Positions 47,617-56,513 of a stretch of 64,000 bases of DNA are shown one piece after another. The position numbers were made by a program, and so were the translations under genes. The stretch's first letter is position 1. Each line of letters starts with the position of its first letter. Source of the DNA: Staphylococcus piscifermentans (lineage in GTDB: Bacteria > Bacillota > Bacilli > Staphylococcales > Staphylococcaceae); NCBI RefSeq assembly GCF_900186985.1, contig NZ_LT906447.1, positions 1,984,001-2,048,000 on the forward strand. Reading direction: 5' to 3'. The notes under the pieces were generated by a model. It searched no databases and was not told the DNA's origin. It was given only the letters and a program-made list of their open reading frames with translations.

Positions 47617-48799
47617 TTACAAAAATGCGAACTACCAAAGAAATTTCATTATTATGCTCGTCATCTTATTCTTAATAGAATTTGCCCGAGGGATGTATGT
47701 CCTAAGTTACTTGCCGATTCTTCCAACTGTGTCTTCAGTTGCGGTAGGGCTTACCTCTGCGGCAGTTTCTGTTCACTATATCTCAGATGCAGCAACCAAT
47801 TTTGTGATTGGATTCTTATTAAAACGCTTTGGAGCTAAACCTGTCTTAACTCTAGGGTTTTTGTTAGCGTTCGGCAGCCTATTCTTAGTCATCTGGTTTC
47901 CGTTTAATCCATTCATTATCTTTATCAGTGCCATATTATTAGGTATTGCTTCCAGTCCGATTTGGGTCATCATGTTATCCAGTGTACGTGATGAAACACG
48001 CGGCAAACAAATGGGGCATGTTTACTTTGCTTGGTTATTCGGTTTACTACTTGGAATGATCAGCATGAACTTAATTATGAAAGTTCATCCGACATCTTTT
48101 ACTTTCTTGATGTCACTAATGGTATTGATTGCTTGGATTCTATACTATTTTGTAAAAATACGTCTTACCAATTACAATACGCGTAAAGTCGGCCAGCAAT
48201 TAAAACAAATTGCCGGAGTTGCTAAGAAGAATGGTGTGCTTTTCCCGGGTATTATTTTACAAGGAGCTTCAATCAGCGCGCTGGTGCCTATCTTACCAAT
48301 TTACGCCACTAAAATTGTAAAAGTAACGACCGTTGAATATACTGCAGCCCTAGTTATCGGCGGTATCGGTTGTGCGATTTCCATGCTCTTCTTATCTAAA
48401 ATTATAGATAATCATGGGAAAGTCTTTATGTATTCAACTATTTTTACAGGATTTATCCTTTATACAATCGGTATATTCGGACTTTCAAAAATTACTAATA
48501 TATTTATCGTTTGGGTAATTGCCCTCTTCATCGGCTTAATGTATGGATTCTTGCTGCCTGCTTGGAATACTTTCATGGCCAGCTTTATCCATAAAGATGA
48601 GCAAGAAGAAACCTGGGGCGTGTTCAATAGTATTCAAGGTTTCGGTGCGATGATAGGACCGTTAATCGGTGGTATGTTGTACCAATTTACAGGTGCGGTT
48701 AATAATACTTTCTATTTCTCAGCTGGAGTCTTCATCTTCTTAGCGATATTCTATGGTATTTATTTCATTAAATTAAGACGGCAGTCGTCTACTTCATAA
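47594..48799 (+). CDS. ltaA: Glycolipid flippase of lipoteichoic acid synthesis
   Basis: MFS-type membrane protein of 401 residues with about twelve hydrophobic segments. In S. aureus LtaA moves the UgtP product to the outer leaflet. Near the start, [17 protein letters not shown] and [21 protein letters not shown] are typical of this transporter group. Translation is likely coupled to ugtP. It is followed by a strong terminator and then the second 43-bp repeat array. Confidence 0.92.
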   Translation: MQSSSSSSYKNANYQRNFIIMLVILFLIEFARGMYVLSYLPILPTVSSVAVGLTSAAVSVHYISDAATNFVIGFLLKRFGAKPVLTLGFLLAFGSLFLVIWFPFNPFIIFISAILLGIASSPIWVIMLSSVRDETRGKQMGHVYFAWLFGLLLGMISMNLIMKVHPTSFTFLMSLMVLIAWILYYFVKIRLTNYNTRKVGQQLKQIAGVAKKNGVLFPGIILQGASISALVPILPIYATKIVKVTTVEYTAALVIGGIGCAISMLFLSKIIDNHGKVFMYSTIFTGFILYTIGIFGLSKITNIFIVWVIALFIGLMYGFLLPAWNTFMASFIHKDEQEETWGVFNSIQGFGAMIGPLIGGMLYQFTGAVNNTFYFSAGVFIFLAIFYGIYFIKLRRQSSTS

Positions 48800-48810
48800 G
48801 GTAATGGGGA

Positions 48811-48847
48811 GCGGCCTGGAACATCATTTGTTCCAGGTCGTTTCTTT
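48811..48847 (+). terminator. Terminator of ugtP-ltaA
   Basis: Stem GCGGCCTGGAACA / TGTTCCAGGTCGT with a 5-nt loop, followed by a T-rich tail. Confidence 0.85.
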
Positions 48848-48866
48848 ATTGGGCAGGAGGTAGCTA

Positions 48867-49115
48867 AAAGTGTCTAGGTGTTAGCGGCTTTGACCCCTAA
48901 CTGTATAGGCAACATCTGCGAGCCTCGACACTTTGGCCCCTAAATGTATAGGCGACAATCGCGAGCCTCGACACTTTGGCCCCTAACTGTATAAGCAACG
49001 ATCGCGAGCCTCGACACTTTGGCCCCTAACTGTATAAGCAACGATCGCGAGCCTCGACACTTTGGCCCCTAACTGTATAAGCAACGATCGCGAGCCTCGA
49101 CACATTCAGCCTTAA
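48867..49115. repeat. Array B: five 43-bp tandem repeats with an inverted half-unit at the left
   Basis: Units begin at 48901, 48944, 48987, 49030 and 49073, exactly 43 bp apart. The consensus is CTGTATARGC, RAC-ATCGCGA with minor changes, then GCCTCGACACTTTGGCCCCTAA. Units three and four are identical. The half-unit AAAGTGTCTAGG (48867-48878) is the reverse complement of CCTAGACACTTT in array A. A unit is 53% GC. It lies between the 3' ends of ltaA and yjcG. The same family as 17378-17654. Confidence 0.92.
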
Positions 49116-49202
49116 CCTCTCCAATATCAACCTATTTCTTAAACAAACACCTATTATTCCCCTATAAAAATATAAAAATTCAATTCATCACACGCAAAGA
49201 TA

Positions 49203-49233
49203 AGAGCCAAGACAAATTAATGCCTTGGCTCTG
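49203..49233. terminator. Hairpin between array B and yjcG
   Basis: Stem AGAGCCAAGACA / TGCCTTGGCTCT with a 6-nt loop and no clear T-run. It may be a second terminator. The interval 49116-49202 holds nothing recognisable. Confidence 0.55.
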
Positions 49234-49246
49234 TTGCTTATGTATA

Positions 49247-49346
49247 AAAGTATGAGGTTGGGACATAGGATTTGAAATCATTCACTGCGATTCTCATCTC
49301 AACTATAAACCCATTATTTCTGCACCATGTCCTAGCCTCGTACTTT
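49247..49346 (-). other. Large-loop inverted repeat downstream of yjcG
   Basis: Twenty-base arms at 49247-49266 and 49327-49346 pair along their whole length, allowing three G-U pairs; the loop is 60 nt. It lies 45 bp past the yjcG stop. It may terminate yjcG or be a structured small RNA or mobile-element remnant. No open frame inside. Confidence 0.6.
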
Positions 49347-49390
49347 AAATCTTTTTAATTTTACTTTAAAAAGTAAATTGATTGTTTTCA

Positions 49391-49900
49391 TTATTCAAAG
49401 CTGAATGTGTCGACTTCTTTCCACTTTTCAGCATCTTCATCATATTGCAATAATGTCAATGCATCGATTGTTTCTTTATAATCGATACCTGCAAGTGCAA
49501 CTTGTCCAAAAATATCTTCGAATTCTTGACTAGTTAAACCTTGGGCAATTGTAAAATGCGGAACAAATGAGTGTTCTGGTTTGCCGTAAAAATCGCCATT
49601 ATTAAAGCGATTGTCCAACTCTTCTAATTCTGGTGTTTTTTCAACTTTGAAATAAATCACATTGTTGATCGGAGCAAAATTTGACGCTTTAGTTGCGTGA
49701 ATATGCAACGGTTTAACACCTTGCACACGCTCTTTAATTTCTTCTTTTACTTTATCGAAATCCCCATCTTCTACCTCAAACGAATCTTTAATTGTGATAT
49801 GAGGTGGAATTTGCGCATAACGTTCATCATAACGTTTACGATATGCATCGATTTTTTCACAGAACGTTTTTGATGGAATTAATGCTAACCCTAAGATCAT
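49391..49900 (-). CDS. 2H phosphoesterase superfamily protein (YjcG-like)
   Basis: 169 residues with the two HxT motifs of 2'-5' RNA ligase-like proteins: PPHITI (His34, Thr36) and VPHFTI (His115, Thr117). [20 protein letters not shown] matches B. subtilis YjcG. The substrate is unknown. GGAGG before the ATG. It follows the yjcH-like esterase gene on the same strand, the same pairing as yjcG-yjcH in Bacillus. Confidence 0.82.
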   Translation of the reverse strand: MILGLALIPSKTFCEKIDAYRKRYDERYAQIPPHITIKDSFEVEDGDFDKVKEEIKERVQGVKPLHIHATKASNFAPINNVIYFKVEKTPELEELDNRFNNGDFYGKPEHSFVPHFTIAQGLTSQEFEDIFGQVALAGIDYKETIDALTLLQYDEDAEKWKEVDTFSFE

Positions 49901-49996
49901 TTGAATTCCTCCTTAATTTAACTATAATGCCATTATAGCAAACATTTAATGAAATCGTTACCAAAAACAATAATTTTACAGAATTAACTGAATAAT

Positions 49997-50731
49997 TTAC
50001 TCTGCTAAAAAATAAACTAAGAGAGGTTCCATTAAGTTTTTCCAGTACTTCCAACGATGCGTACCCTCAAATTCCTCATAATGATGCGTAATTTGTTTGC
50101 GATTTAATAAGTCGTTCAGTTCGCGATTCGGTGTTAAAAAGTCTGCACGTTCGCCAGTGGTCGGCAATTCAAAATCAATCTCTTCTTTGCCCACTGCTTG
50201 CCAAATATTTAATTGGTCGATAAATTGACAACGGTCTGTCAACACTTCAACTACTTCATTAAACATCGGACTGAACATCCCTACTTGGCTGAATAAACGC
50301 GGATAGGAAAGCGCAGTCATTAAGGCAATAGAACCTGCTAAACTATCTCCCAATAAAATACGGCCATTAGCTACTTTGTAAGTCGGGAAATTCTGATCGA
50401 TATACGGTAGAATTTCTTTCCCCATTGCTTTTACTGTTAAAGGCGCCTTGCTGCCATTCGGAGAAAATTCTTCTCTGCGCAAATCGACAGTTTTGTAATG
50501 AAAGCCGATAATAATAGCACGTTCAATTTTGTCCTCTTTTCTTAACTTCTCATAAACACGATGAATACGTCCATATCTGAAAAAATCTAATCCATCAAAA
50601 CAAAAGAGCACTTTATATTTAAATAGAGGCGTATAATCTTCAGGTAAATAAATTGAAAAGGTGATATCACGTTCTAAAATATCACTATGAAACGTTGTGG
50701 TATTGATTGTGCCGGTTTGAAATTCAGTCAT
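49997..50731 (-). CDS. Esterase D-like alpha/beta hydrolase (YjcH-like)
   Basis: 244 residues from the ATG at 50731 with GGAGAG upstream; an in-frame TTG five codons earlier is inside that site. FSIYLPEDY near 25-33, VLFCFDGLDFFRYGR near 41-55, nucleophile motif LLGDSLAGS with Ser130 and a C-terminal EGTHRWKYWKNLM with the catalytic His are typical of the enterochelin-esterase-like family. Substrate unknown. Possibly co-transcribed with yjcG 96 bp downstream. Confidence 0.8.
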   Translation of the reverse strand: MTEFQTGTINTTTFHSDILERDITFSIYLPEDYTPLFKYKVLFCFDGLDFFRYGRIHRVYEKLRKEDKIERAIIIGFHYKTVDLRREEFSPNGSKAPLTVKAMGKEILPYIDQNFPTYKVANGRILLGDSLAGSIALMTALSYPRLFSQVGMFSPMFNEVVEVLTDRCQFIDQLNIWQAVGKEEIDFELPTTGERADFLTPNRELNDLLNRKQITHHYEEFEGTHRWKYWKNLMEPLLVYFLAE

Positions 50732-50882
50732 CCTATCTCTCCTCAATTCAATATATTCTTCATTATAACAATTTTCTCTTCAATATGTTGTTAAGCTAGA
50801 TAGATATTGGTTTCTAAGCCTCATTCCGATTAAGTTGCTACGTTTTAGTTTTCTAATTTATTTATTAATTTTATTAAAACTG

Positions 50883-50911
50883 TTGCACGGAACTTATTTA
50901 CACAGTATAAT
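50883..50911 (+). promoter_or_regulatory. Promoter of alsT
   Basis: -35 TTGCAC (50883-50888), 17-bp spacer, consensus -10 TATAAT (50906-50911), giving a leader of about 115 nt before alsT. Confidence 0.65.
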
Positions 50912-50992
50912 TATGAAAAATAATTGTTACTCTTGCATGTCGAAACACTTACAAATAAATCGAACAGGTGACCGTTTATTTTTAGGGATGGA

Positions 50993-51006
50993 TGTAAACG
51001 CTTTCT
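50993..51006. promoter_or_regulatory. cre (CcpA) site in the alsT leader
   Basis: TGTAAACGCTTTCT fits TGWNANCGNTNWCA except for the last base. It lies about 80 bp downstream of the promoter start region and 28 bp before alsT, a position where CcpA can block elongation. Consistent with carbon control of amino-acid uptake. Confidence 0.55.
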
Positions 51007-51033
51007 GTAAGGTTTTATAAGGGGGAAATCATT

Positions 51034-52680
51034 ATGCTAGAAAGTATTGTAGCTTGGTTTAATGAAGTGGTGTGGAGTAAACCGCTTGTTTATGGTTTGT
51101 TAATCACTGGTATTTTGTTCTCATTGATGATGAAATTTTTCCAAGTCAGGCATTTTAAAGAAATGATTCGACTGATGTTCCATGGTGAAAAGTCACCGAC
51201 TGGGATATCCAGTTTCCAGGCCATTGCCTTATCATTAGCCGGCCGTGTCGGAACTGGTAATATTGTCGGTGTGTCTACAGCCATCTTTATCGGTGGTCCT
51301 GGTGCTGTATTTTGGATGTGGGTGACTGCATTCTTAGGAGCAAGCAGTGCTTTCATCGAATCTACTTTGGGACAGATTTTCAAACGAGAAGAAAAAGGTG
51401 AATACCGAGGCGGCCCTGCCTACTACATTCAATACGGAATTAAAGGGCGCGTTGGTAAAATATACGGCCTCATCTTTGCAGTAGTAACAGTTATTTCCGT
51501 AGGTCTCCTTTTACCCGGAGTCCAATCTAACGCGATTTCCAGTTCTATGCACAATGCCTTTAAAGTGCCGAGTTGGATTATTGCTACTATCTTAGCAGTT
51601 ATACTAGGTTTAATTATTTTCGGCGGTGTAAAGTGGATTGCGAATGTAGCGACTGCGGTTGTACCGTTCATGGCCATTATTTATATCTTGATGGCAGTGT
51701 TTATTATCATCTTAAACATTCAAGCAGTACCTGCTTTATTCGCTCTTATTTTTAAATCAGCATTCGGAATGCAAGCAGCATTTGGGGGCATTTTCGGAGC
51801 TATGATTGAAATCGGGGTAAAACGGGGACTTTACTCTAACGAAGCCGGTCAAGGTACTGGTCCGCACGCAGCAGCTGCAGCTGAAGTATCACATCCGGCT
51901 AAGCAAGGACTTGTACAAGCATTCTCAGTATATGTGGATACTTTATTTGTGTGTACAGCGACTGCATTAATTATCTTAATATCTGGAACTTACAACACAA
52001 CGAATGGTGATGTCGGGCCTGGCGGATTGCCGAAACTGATCAAAGATAACGGAATATTCGTACAATCTGCAGATGGCACAAAAGATTACTCTGGAACAGC
52101 GATGTATGCTCAAGCGGGTATCGATAAAGCCTTACAAGGCGGAAGTTATCACTTCGATCCAGCTTTCTCAGGTTTCGGTTCATACTTTATTGCAATTGCG
52201 TTATTCTTCTTTGCCTTTACTACAATTCTGGCGTATTACTATATCGCGGAAACCAATATTGCTTATATGACTAGAAATAGTTCACGCTTTACTACAACCA
52301 TCTGGATTAACGTCGCACGTATTGTCTTAATTGGAGCTACGGTATACGGTTCAATTAAAACAGCTGATGTAGCCTGGAGTATGGGTGATTTAGGCGTAGG
52401 TATGATGGCGTGGTTGAATATTATAGCGATTTGGATTTTGCATCGCCCTGCTGTAGACGCATTACGTGATTATGAAAGTCAGATGAAACGTTTGGGGTCT
52501 GGGAATTATGCAATTTATCATCCAGATCCGAAGAAACTACCGAATGCGACTTTCTGGCTTGAAGATTATCCTAAGCGATTGAAAAAAGCGCATTTTAAAG
52601 AGGAACGTAATGATGATGAAGATAATGACCAAGGTGCAGAACCTAGTGTTCCTTTAAATAAAAATTTAAAAGAAGTTTAA
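51034..52680 (+). CDS. alsT: Sodium/alanine symporter family protein
   Basis: AGCS-family amino-acid carrier of 548 residues with about eleven membrane segments. ALSLAGRVGTGNIVGVSTAI near 66-85, GGPAYYIQYG, GVKRGLYSNEAGQGTGPHAA near 263-282 (the family signature) and a charged C-terminal tail are present. The likely substrate is alanine, glycine or glutamine with Na+ or H+. GGGGGA site before the ATG. Single gene with its own promoter, cre site and terminator. Confidence 0.88.
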   Translation: MLESIVAWFNEVVWSKPLVYGLLITGILFSLMMKFFQVRHFKEMIRLMFHGEKSPTGISSFQAIALSLAGRVGTGNIVGVSTAIFIGGPGAVFWMWVTAFLGASSAFIESTLGQIFKREEKGEYRGGPAYYIQYGIKGRVGKIYGLIFAVVTVISVGLLLPGVQSNAISSSMHNAFKVPSWIIATILAVILGLIIFGGVKWIANVATAVVPFMAIIYILMAVFIIILNIQAVPALFALIFKSAFGMQAAFGGIFGAMIEIGVKRGLYSNEAGQGTGPHAAAAAEVSHPAKQGLVQAFSVYVDTLFVCTATALIILISGTYNTTNGDVGPGGLPKLIKDNGIFVQSADGTKDYSGTAMYAQAGIDKALQGGSYHFDPAFSGFGSYFIAIALFFFAFTTILAYYYIAETNIAYMTRNSSRFTTTIWINVARIVLIGATVYGSIKTADVAWSMGDLGVGMMAWLNIIAIWILHRPAVDALRDYESQMKRLGSGNYAIYHPDPKKLPNATFWLEDYPKRLKKAHFKEERNDDEDNDQGAEPSVPLNKNLKEV

Positions 52681-52705
52681 TTTAGAATGAATATTATAAA
52701 ATCAG

Positions 52706-52753
52706 AACCAGCTCAAAGAGAAGTCTTTAATCTTTTGGGCTGGTTTGTTTTTT
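52706..52753 (+). terminator. Terminator of alsT
   Basis: Stem AACCAGCTCAAAGA / TCTTTTGGGCTGGTT (one bulge) followed by a nine-T-rich run. Confidence 0.8.
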
Positions 52754-52829
52754 TGAAATATTACTTTTTGAACGTTATTAAATAGGATATAATTAAACGT
52801 AAGTCTATTTCTTTAGGAGGATCTAATAA

Positions 52830-53915
52830 ATGCTTAATAAAGTATGGTTCAGGACAGGCATAATGCTGATTATTCTGTTCGTACTGATTAAGTTGATAAT
52901 GGAAGTGCATGTTATTTTCAATCCGATTATCATCATTGTTAAATCAGTACTGTTGCCATTTATTTTGAGCGGTTTCTTATTTTATGTATTTTTACCGCTG
53001 CAAAAATTCTTAGAAAAACATCGCGTCCCTCGTTGGGGAAGCATTACGATAATATTTGTTGTCTTGATTGGTATTATTACAGCTGCTGTTACAGTAGTAG
53101 CGCCATTGATTATGAATCAAATCAACAACTTAATTAAACAAGCACCGCACTTACAACAAGAAGCACAAGGAATGATTAAATATGCCTTAGATCAAATGGA
53201 TAAACTCCCTAGTGATGTTACAGACCGTGTGAATAAAGTGGTTAAATCATTTGGTGACAATGTCACGAATGTTCTAACTAACTCTATTTCGATTGTGTCT
53301 CAAATCATTTCAACTTTATTCTTGTTGATTATGGTTCCTTTCTTCTTAATCTATATGTTGAAAGACCATGAGAAATTTATTCCGTCCATTGCTAAATTAT
53401 TCAATGGAGACCGTAAAGTATTTGTAGTAAACTTATTGAAAGATTTAAACCATACTTTGCAATCATATATCCAAGGACAAGTAACTGTTAGCTTTATTTT
53501 AGGTGTAATTCTGTATATCGGATATTCTATTATCGGGTTAGATTATACATTATTACTCGTACTCTTTGCGGGTGTCGCTAATATGATTCCATTCTTAGGA
53601 CCATGGATGTCCTTTGCGCCTGCTGCTATAATCGGTATCATTCAAAGCCCTTCAGCTTTTATTTGGGTTTGTGTGGTTACGTTGGTAGCACAACAATTAG
53701 AAGGTAATGTCATCACACCTAACGTTATGGGTAAATCATTGAGTATTCACCCACTTACTATTATTGTAGTTATTTTAGCTGCAGGAAATTTAGGCGGCTT
53801 CGTTCTGGTTTTAATTGCTGTTCCTTTATATGCAGTTATTAAAACTGTGGTACGTAATGTCTTTAAATACCGTCAATCTATTATGATGAAAGCGCAAAGT
53901 GATGTAAAAGATTAA
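52830..53915 (+). CDS. AI-2E family transporter (PerM-like)
   Basis: Membrane protein of 361 residues with about eight membrane segments and a large loop (about 95-150). PFILSGFLFYVFLPLQKFLE near 38-57, MVPFFLIYMLKD near 166-177 and GVANMIPFLGPWMS with the later EGNVITPNVMGKS are family signatures. Members range from the AI-2 exporter TqsA to Na+/H+ antiporters, so the substrate is open. AGGAGG before the ATG. Single gene with terminator. Confidence 0.82.
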   Translation: MLNKVWFRTGIMLIILFVLIKLIMEVHVIFNPIIIIVKSVLLPFILSGFLFYVFLPLQKFLEKHRVPRWGSITIIFVVLIGIITAAVTVVAPLIMNQINNLIKQAPHLQQEAQGMIKYALDQMDKLPSDVTDRVNKVVKSFGDNVTNVLTNSISIVSQIISTLFLLIMVPFFLIYMLKDHEKFIPSIAKLFNGDRKVFVVNLLKDLNHTLQSYIQGQVTVSFILGVILYIGYSIIGLDYTLLLVLFAGVANMIPFLGPWMSFAPAAIIGIIQSPSAFIWVCVVTLVAQQLEGNVITPNVMGKSLSIHPLTIIVVILAAGNLGGFVLVLIAVPLYAVIKTVVRNVFKYRQSIMMKAQSDVKD

Positions 53916-53927
53916 ATAAGCATACTT

Positions 53928-53970
53928 AAAAAGCGTTCCTACTCTCTCAAAACAAGTAGGAACGCTTTTT
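53928..53970. terminator. Terminator of the AI-2E family gene
   Basis: Stem AAAAAGCGTTCCTAC / GTAGGAACGCTTTTT with a 13-nt loop. A and T runs on both sides would also serve the convergent MFS gene. Confidence 0.88.
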
Positions 53971-54020
53971 GTTATGTGCTCTGCATGCCGCCTTCGTCAG
54001 GGCGGGTATAGTGCTTTATA

Positions 54021-55259
54021 TTATGCCTTTTCTAGGTAACGTCTGCCACGTAAAGGAATTTTTTTCAAGGAAAGTAGCATTGCAAGGGAAATCATATACA
54101 AGCATGCGAGGAAGATCATGGTTCCTGTCATGCCTGAGTGATCCATCAAGAAGCCGATTGCGATTGGCGATAAGCCTCCTACTGCACGTCCGACGTTAAA
54201 GATAACGTTGTTCGCGGTGCTTCTGATATGTGTTGGGTAGAAGCTGCTGATGACTGCGCCGTAGCCGGCAAACATTCCGTTTACGAAGAAGCCTACGAAT
54301 GCGCCGCCGATTAATAAGGCTGCCGCGCTTTGTGCAAAGACGTACAGGAATACTGAGGCTGCTGAGGCAATCAAGAATATGCTGTAGGATACTTTGGCTC
54401 CGAATTTATCGAGTATTTGTCCGAAGCAGAGCATGCCGAGACTCATACCGATGATGGTGCTGATGGTCCATAATGATGAATTGGAGACGCTCAACCCGTG
54501 CTGTTTCTGTAAAATTGAGGGGAGCCAGTTCATTAATCCGAAGTAACCCGCAACTTGCACACTGGACATGATGGTTAGAGCGATAGTTGTGTGTGCTTGA
54601 TGTTTAGTATTGAACAGGAGACCGATTGGACTGCCCTTTTTCTTTTCTAATGTATGTTGTGCTTTAGTTTGTTTCCAAGCATCTGTTTCATCAAGGTTGC
54701 GACGGATATAGAAAGCTAAGATAACAGGTATCACGCCGATTAAGAAGAGTGCACGCCACCCCCATAAGGGTAAAATGGCTGCAGCTAGCAAGGCTGCGGT
54801 TAAGGCACCAACCTGACCGCCAATTGCGACGACAGAGGATACTCGCCCTAGTTTCTTCATAGCGAATACTTCTGCGACTAATGCCATGCCGATACCGAAT
54901 TCACCGCCGCCTCCCATTCCAGCGATGAAGCGTAAAATGTAGACGATGTAAATGTTATGTGCTATTGAAAGTAAGGCTGTGGCAATCGCAAATAGGAAGA
55001 TCGTATAAGTAAATATCCGAATGCGACCATATTTATCTGCTAGCACACCGAAAATCACTCCGCCGAAAAGCATACCGAAGTTCGTGATGGACGAAATAAG
55101 TCCGGCTTCTGCTGAAGTGATATGGAATTCGTTGATAATACTGGAAAGTGCAAATGCAAGGAACATTACATCCATATTCTCTAATCCGAATCCAAGCATG
55201 GAGGATGTCAAGATTTTGTTTGAATAGGATTTGTTTTGTTGATTAATTTTACCTGTCAT
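54021..55259 (-). CDS. MFS transporter
   Basis: 412 residues with the ATG at 55259 after AGGTGA; a GTG three codons earlier overlaps that site. Twelve membrane segments. The conserved loop GVLADKYGRIRIF near 71-83 and the GMGGGGEFGIGMALVAE stretch near 115-131 place it in the sugar/aromatic acid/niacin-like symporter groups. FGQILDKFGAK is the equivalent loop of the second half. Substrate not known. Its base composition is more GC-rich than its neighbours by eye. Confidence 0.8.
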   Translation of the reverse strand: MTGKINQQNKSYSNKILTSSMLGFGLENMDVMFLAFALSSIINEFHITSAEAGLISSITNFGMLFGGVIFGVLADKYGRIRIFTYTIFLFAIATALLSIAHNIYIVYILRFIAGMGGGGEFGIGMALVAEVFAMKKLGRVSSVVAIGGQVGALTAALLAAAILPLWGWRALFLIGVIPVILAFYIRRNLDETDAWKQTKAQHTLEKKKGSPIGLLFNTKHQAHTTIALTIMSSVQVAGYFGLMNWLPSILQKQHGLSVSNSSLWTISTIIGMSLGMLCFGQILDKFGAKVSYSIFLIASAASVFLYVFAQSAAALLIGGAFVGFFVNGMFAGYGAVISSFYPTHIRSTANNVIFNVGRAVGGLSPIAIGFLMDHSGMTGTMIFLACLYMISLAMLLSLKKIPLRGRRYLEKA

Positions 55260-55444
55260 TAAGGTCACCTACTTTATAATATGTATCATTAAATTTTCTC
55301 TGTTACATATCATACACTTTTCCTGACGTGTTGAATAGGTGTGGTGAAGAGAAAAATTGGGAGTGGCATGCGGCGAGGGCGGAGGTGATGTGATAGAGCG
55401 ATATAAAGAAAACTAAAGGGTCGAAACTATAAATCTTTCCTCAA

Positions 55445-55484
55445 TTAAAAAAACGGAGTTAAGACAAACTCATGTCTTAACTCC
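55445..55484 (-). terminator. Terminator of fabI
   Basis: Perfect 12-bp stem GGAGTTAAGACA / TGTCTTAACTCC. The A-run at 55446-55453 gives the U-tract on the minus strand, 19 bp after the stop. Confidence 0.88.
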
Positions 55485-55502
55485 TTGTATAGATATCAAT
55501 TA

Positions 55503-56273
55503 TTATTTAATTGCGTGGAAACCAGCATCAACGTGAATGTTTTCGCCTGTCACGCCGCTTGATAAGTCACTTAATAAGTAAGCTGCTGTTTTACCGACTT
55601 CTTCTTGGTCAACATTGCGTCTTAATGGCGCACGTTCTTCGACTTCTTTTAAAATAATGTTCAAGTCGCCTACACCTTTGGCGCTGACTGTACGAATTGG
55701 GCCCGCAGAAATAGAGTTGACGCGGATGTTTTCTTGGCCTAAGTCATATGCAAGGTAGCGGACATTAGCTTCTAAGCTGGCTTTTGCCACGCCCATTACA
55801 TTATAGTTCGGCATTGCAAGTTCGCCGCCGATGTATGTTGTAGCTACGATACTGCCGCCTTCAGGCATAATTTTTTTCGCTTCGCGAGAGACAATAGTTA
55901 AAGAATAAGAACTGATGTCTTGCGCTAATAAGAAACCGTCACGTGATGTTTCTGAAAAACGATTGCGTAAGTCTTCAACATTTGAAAAGGCGATTGAATG
56001 ATAAACACCATCAATATTACCAATGTCTTCGCCGATTTGTTTAAAGCCGTTAATCACATCGTCATCGCTTTGAACATCGATTTGATACATATGTTGTTGT
56101 TCTTGGTTTAATTGATCGTATAATTTTTCTAATTGTTTTTTACTGCGTTCTTTACGGTATGTAAATACCAGTTTCGCTCCTAATTGATCTAACACTTTAG
56201 CAACACCGAAACCAATACTGCGTTTGTTTGCTACTCCCATAATGACATAAGTTTTACCTTCTAAACTAAACAT
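55503..56273 (-). CDS. fabI: Enoyl-acyl-carrier-protein reductase (NADPH)
   Basis: Last reductive step of fatty acid elongation and the triclosan target. It has 256 residues, co-linear with S. aureus FabI. The active site Tyr147, Tyr157 and Lys164 is intact (TTYIGGELAMPNYNVMGVAK). The NADP region at 40-47 has RKERSKKQ, fitting the NADPH preference. Residue 204 is Leu where S. aureus has Phe; Ala95 and Ile193 are unchanged. GGAG site before the ATG; single gene. Confidence 0.94.
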   Translation of the reverse strand: MFSLEGKTYVIMGVANKRSIGFGVAKVLDQLGAKLVFTYRKERSKKQLEKLYDQLNQEQQHMYQIDVQSDDDVINGFKQIGEDIGNIDGVYHSIAFSNVEDLRNRFSETSRDGFLLAQDISSYSLTIVSREAKKIMPEGGSIVATTYIGGELAMPNYNVMGVAKASLEANVRYLAYDLGQENIRVNSISAGPIRTVSAKGVGDLNIILKEVEERAPLRRNVDQEEVGKTAAYLLSDLSSGVTGENIHVDAGFHAIK

Positions 56274-56445
56274 GGAAACGCTCCTTCATTTGATTATTAT
56301 TAATTCATGATTACATGTATTATAACATTTTTAAGTTGCTAGCACTGCTTACAACCTACTGTATGTAGACAATAAAAGTATTTTATCATTTCTGATAGAC
56401 GCTGCACAACTTCCGTACTTAAGCGCCTGAATTGCAAAAAATAGA

Positions 56446-56486
56446 AGCGGGACAGAAATAATGATTAAAATTATTTCTGTCCCGCT
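56446..56486 (-). terminator. Terminator of the UPF0738-relQ-nadK-rluD-mgtE-cpaA operon
   Basis: Perfect 15-bp stem AGCGGGACAGAAATA / TATTTCTGTCCCGCT, 28 bp past the cpaA stop. Confidence 0.85.
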
Positions 56487-56513
56487 CTTCTCTCCAAGTC
56501 TTTCTTTTTCCAA

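Noticed and set aside
53969..54199. Rightward 76-codon frame after the AI-2E family gene
   Set aside because: Overlaps the terminator and the convergent MFS gene; no ribosome binding site and no recognisable protein features.
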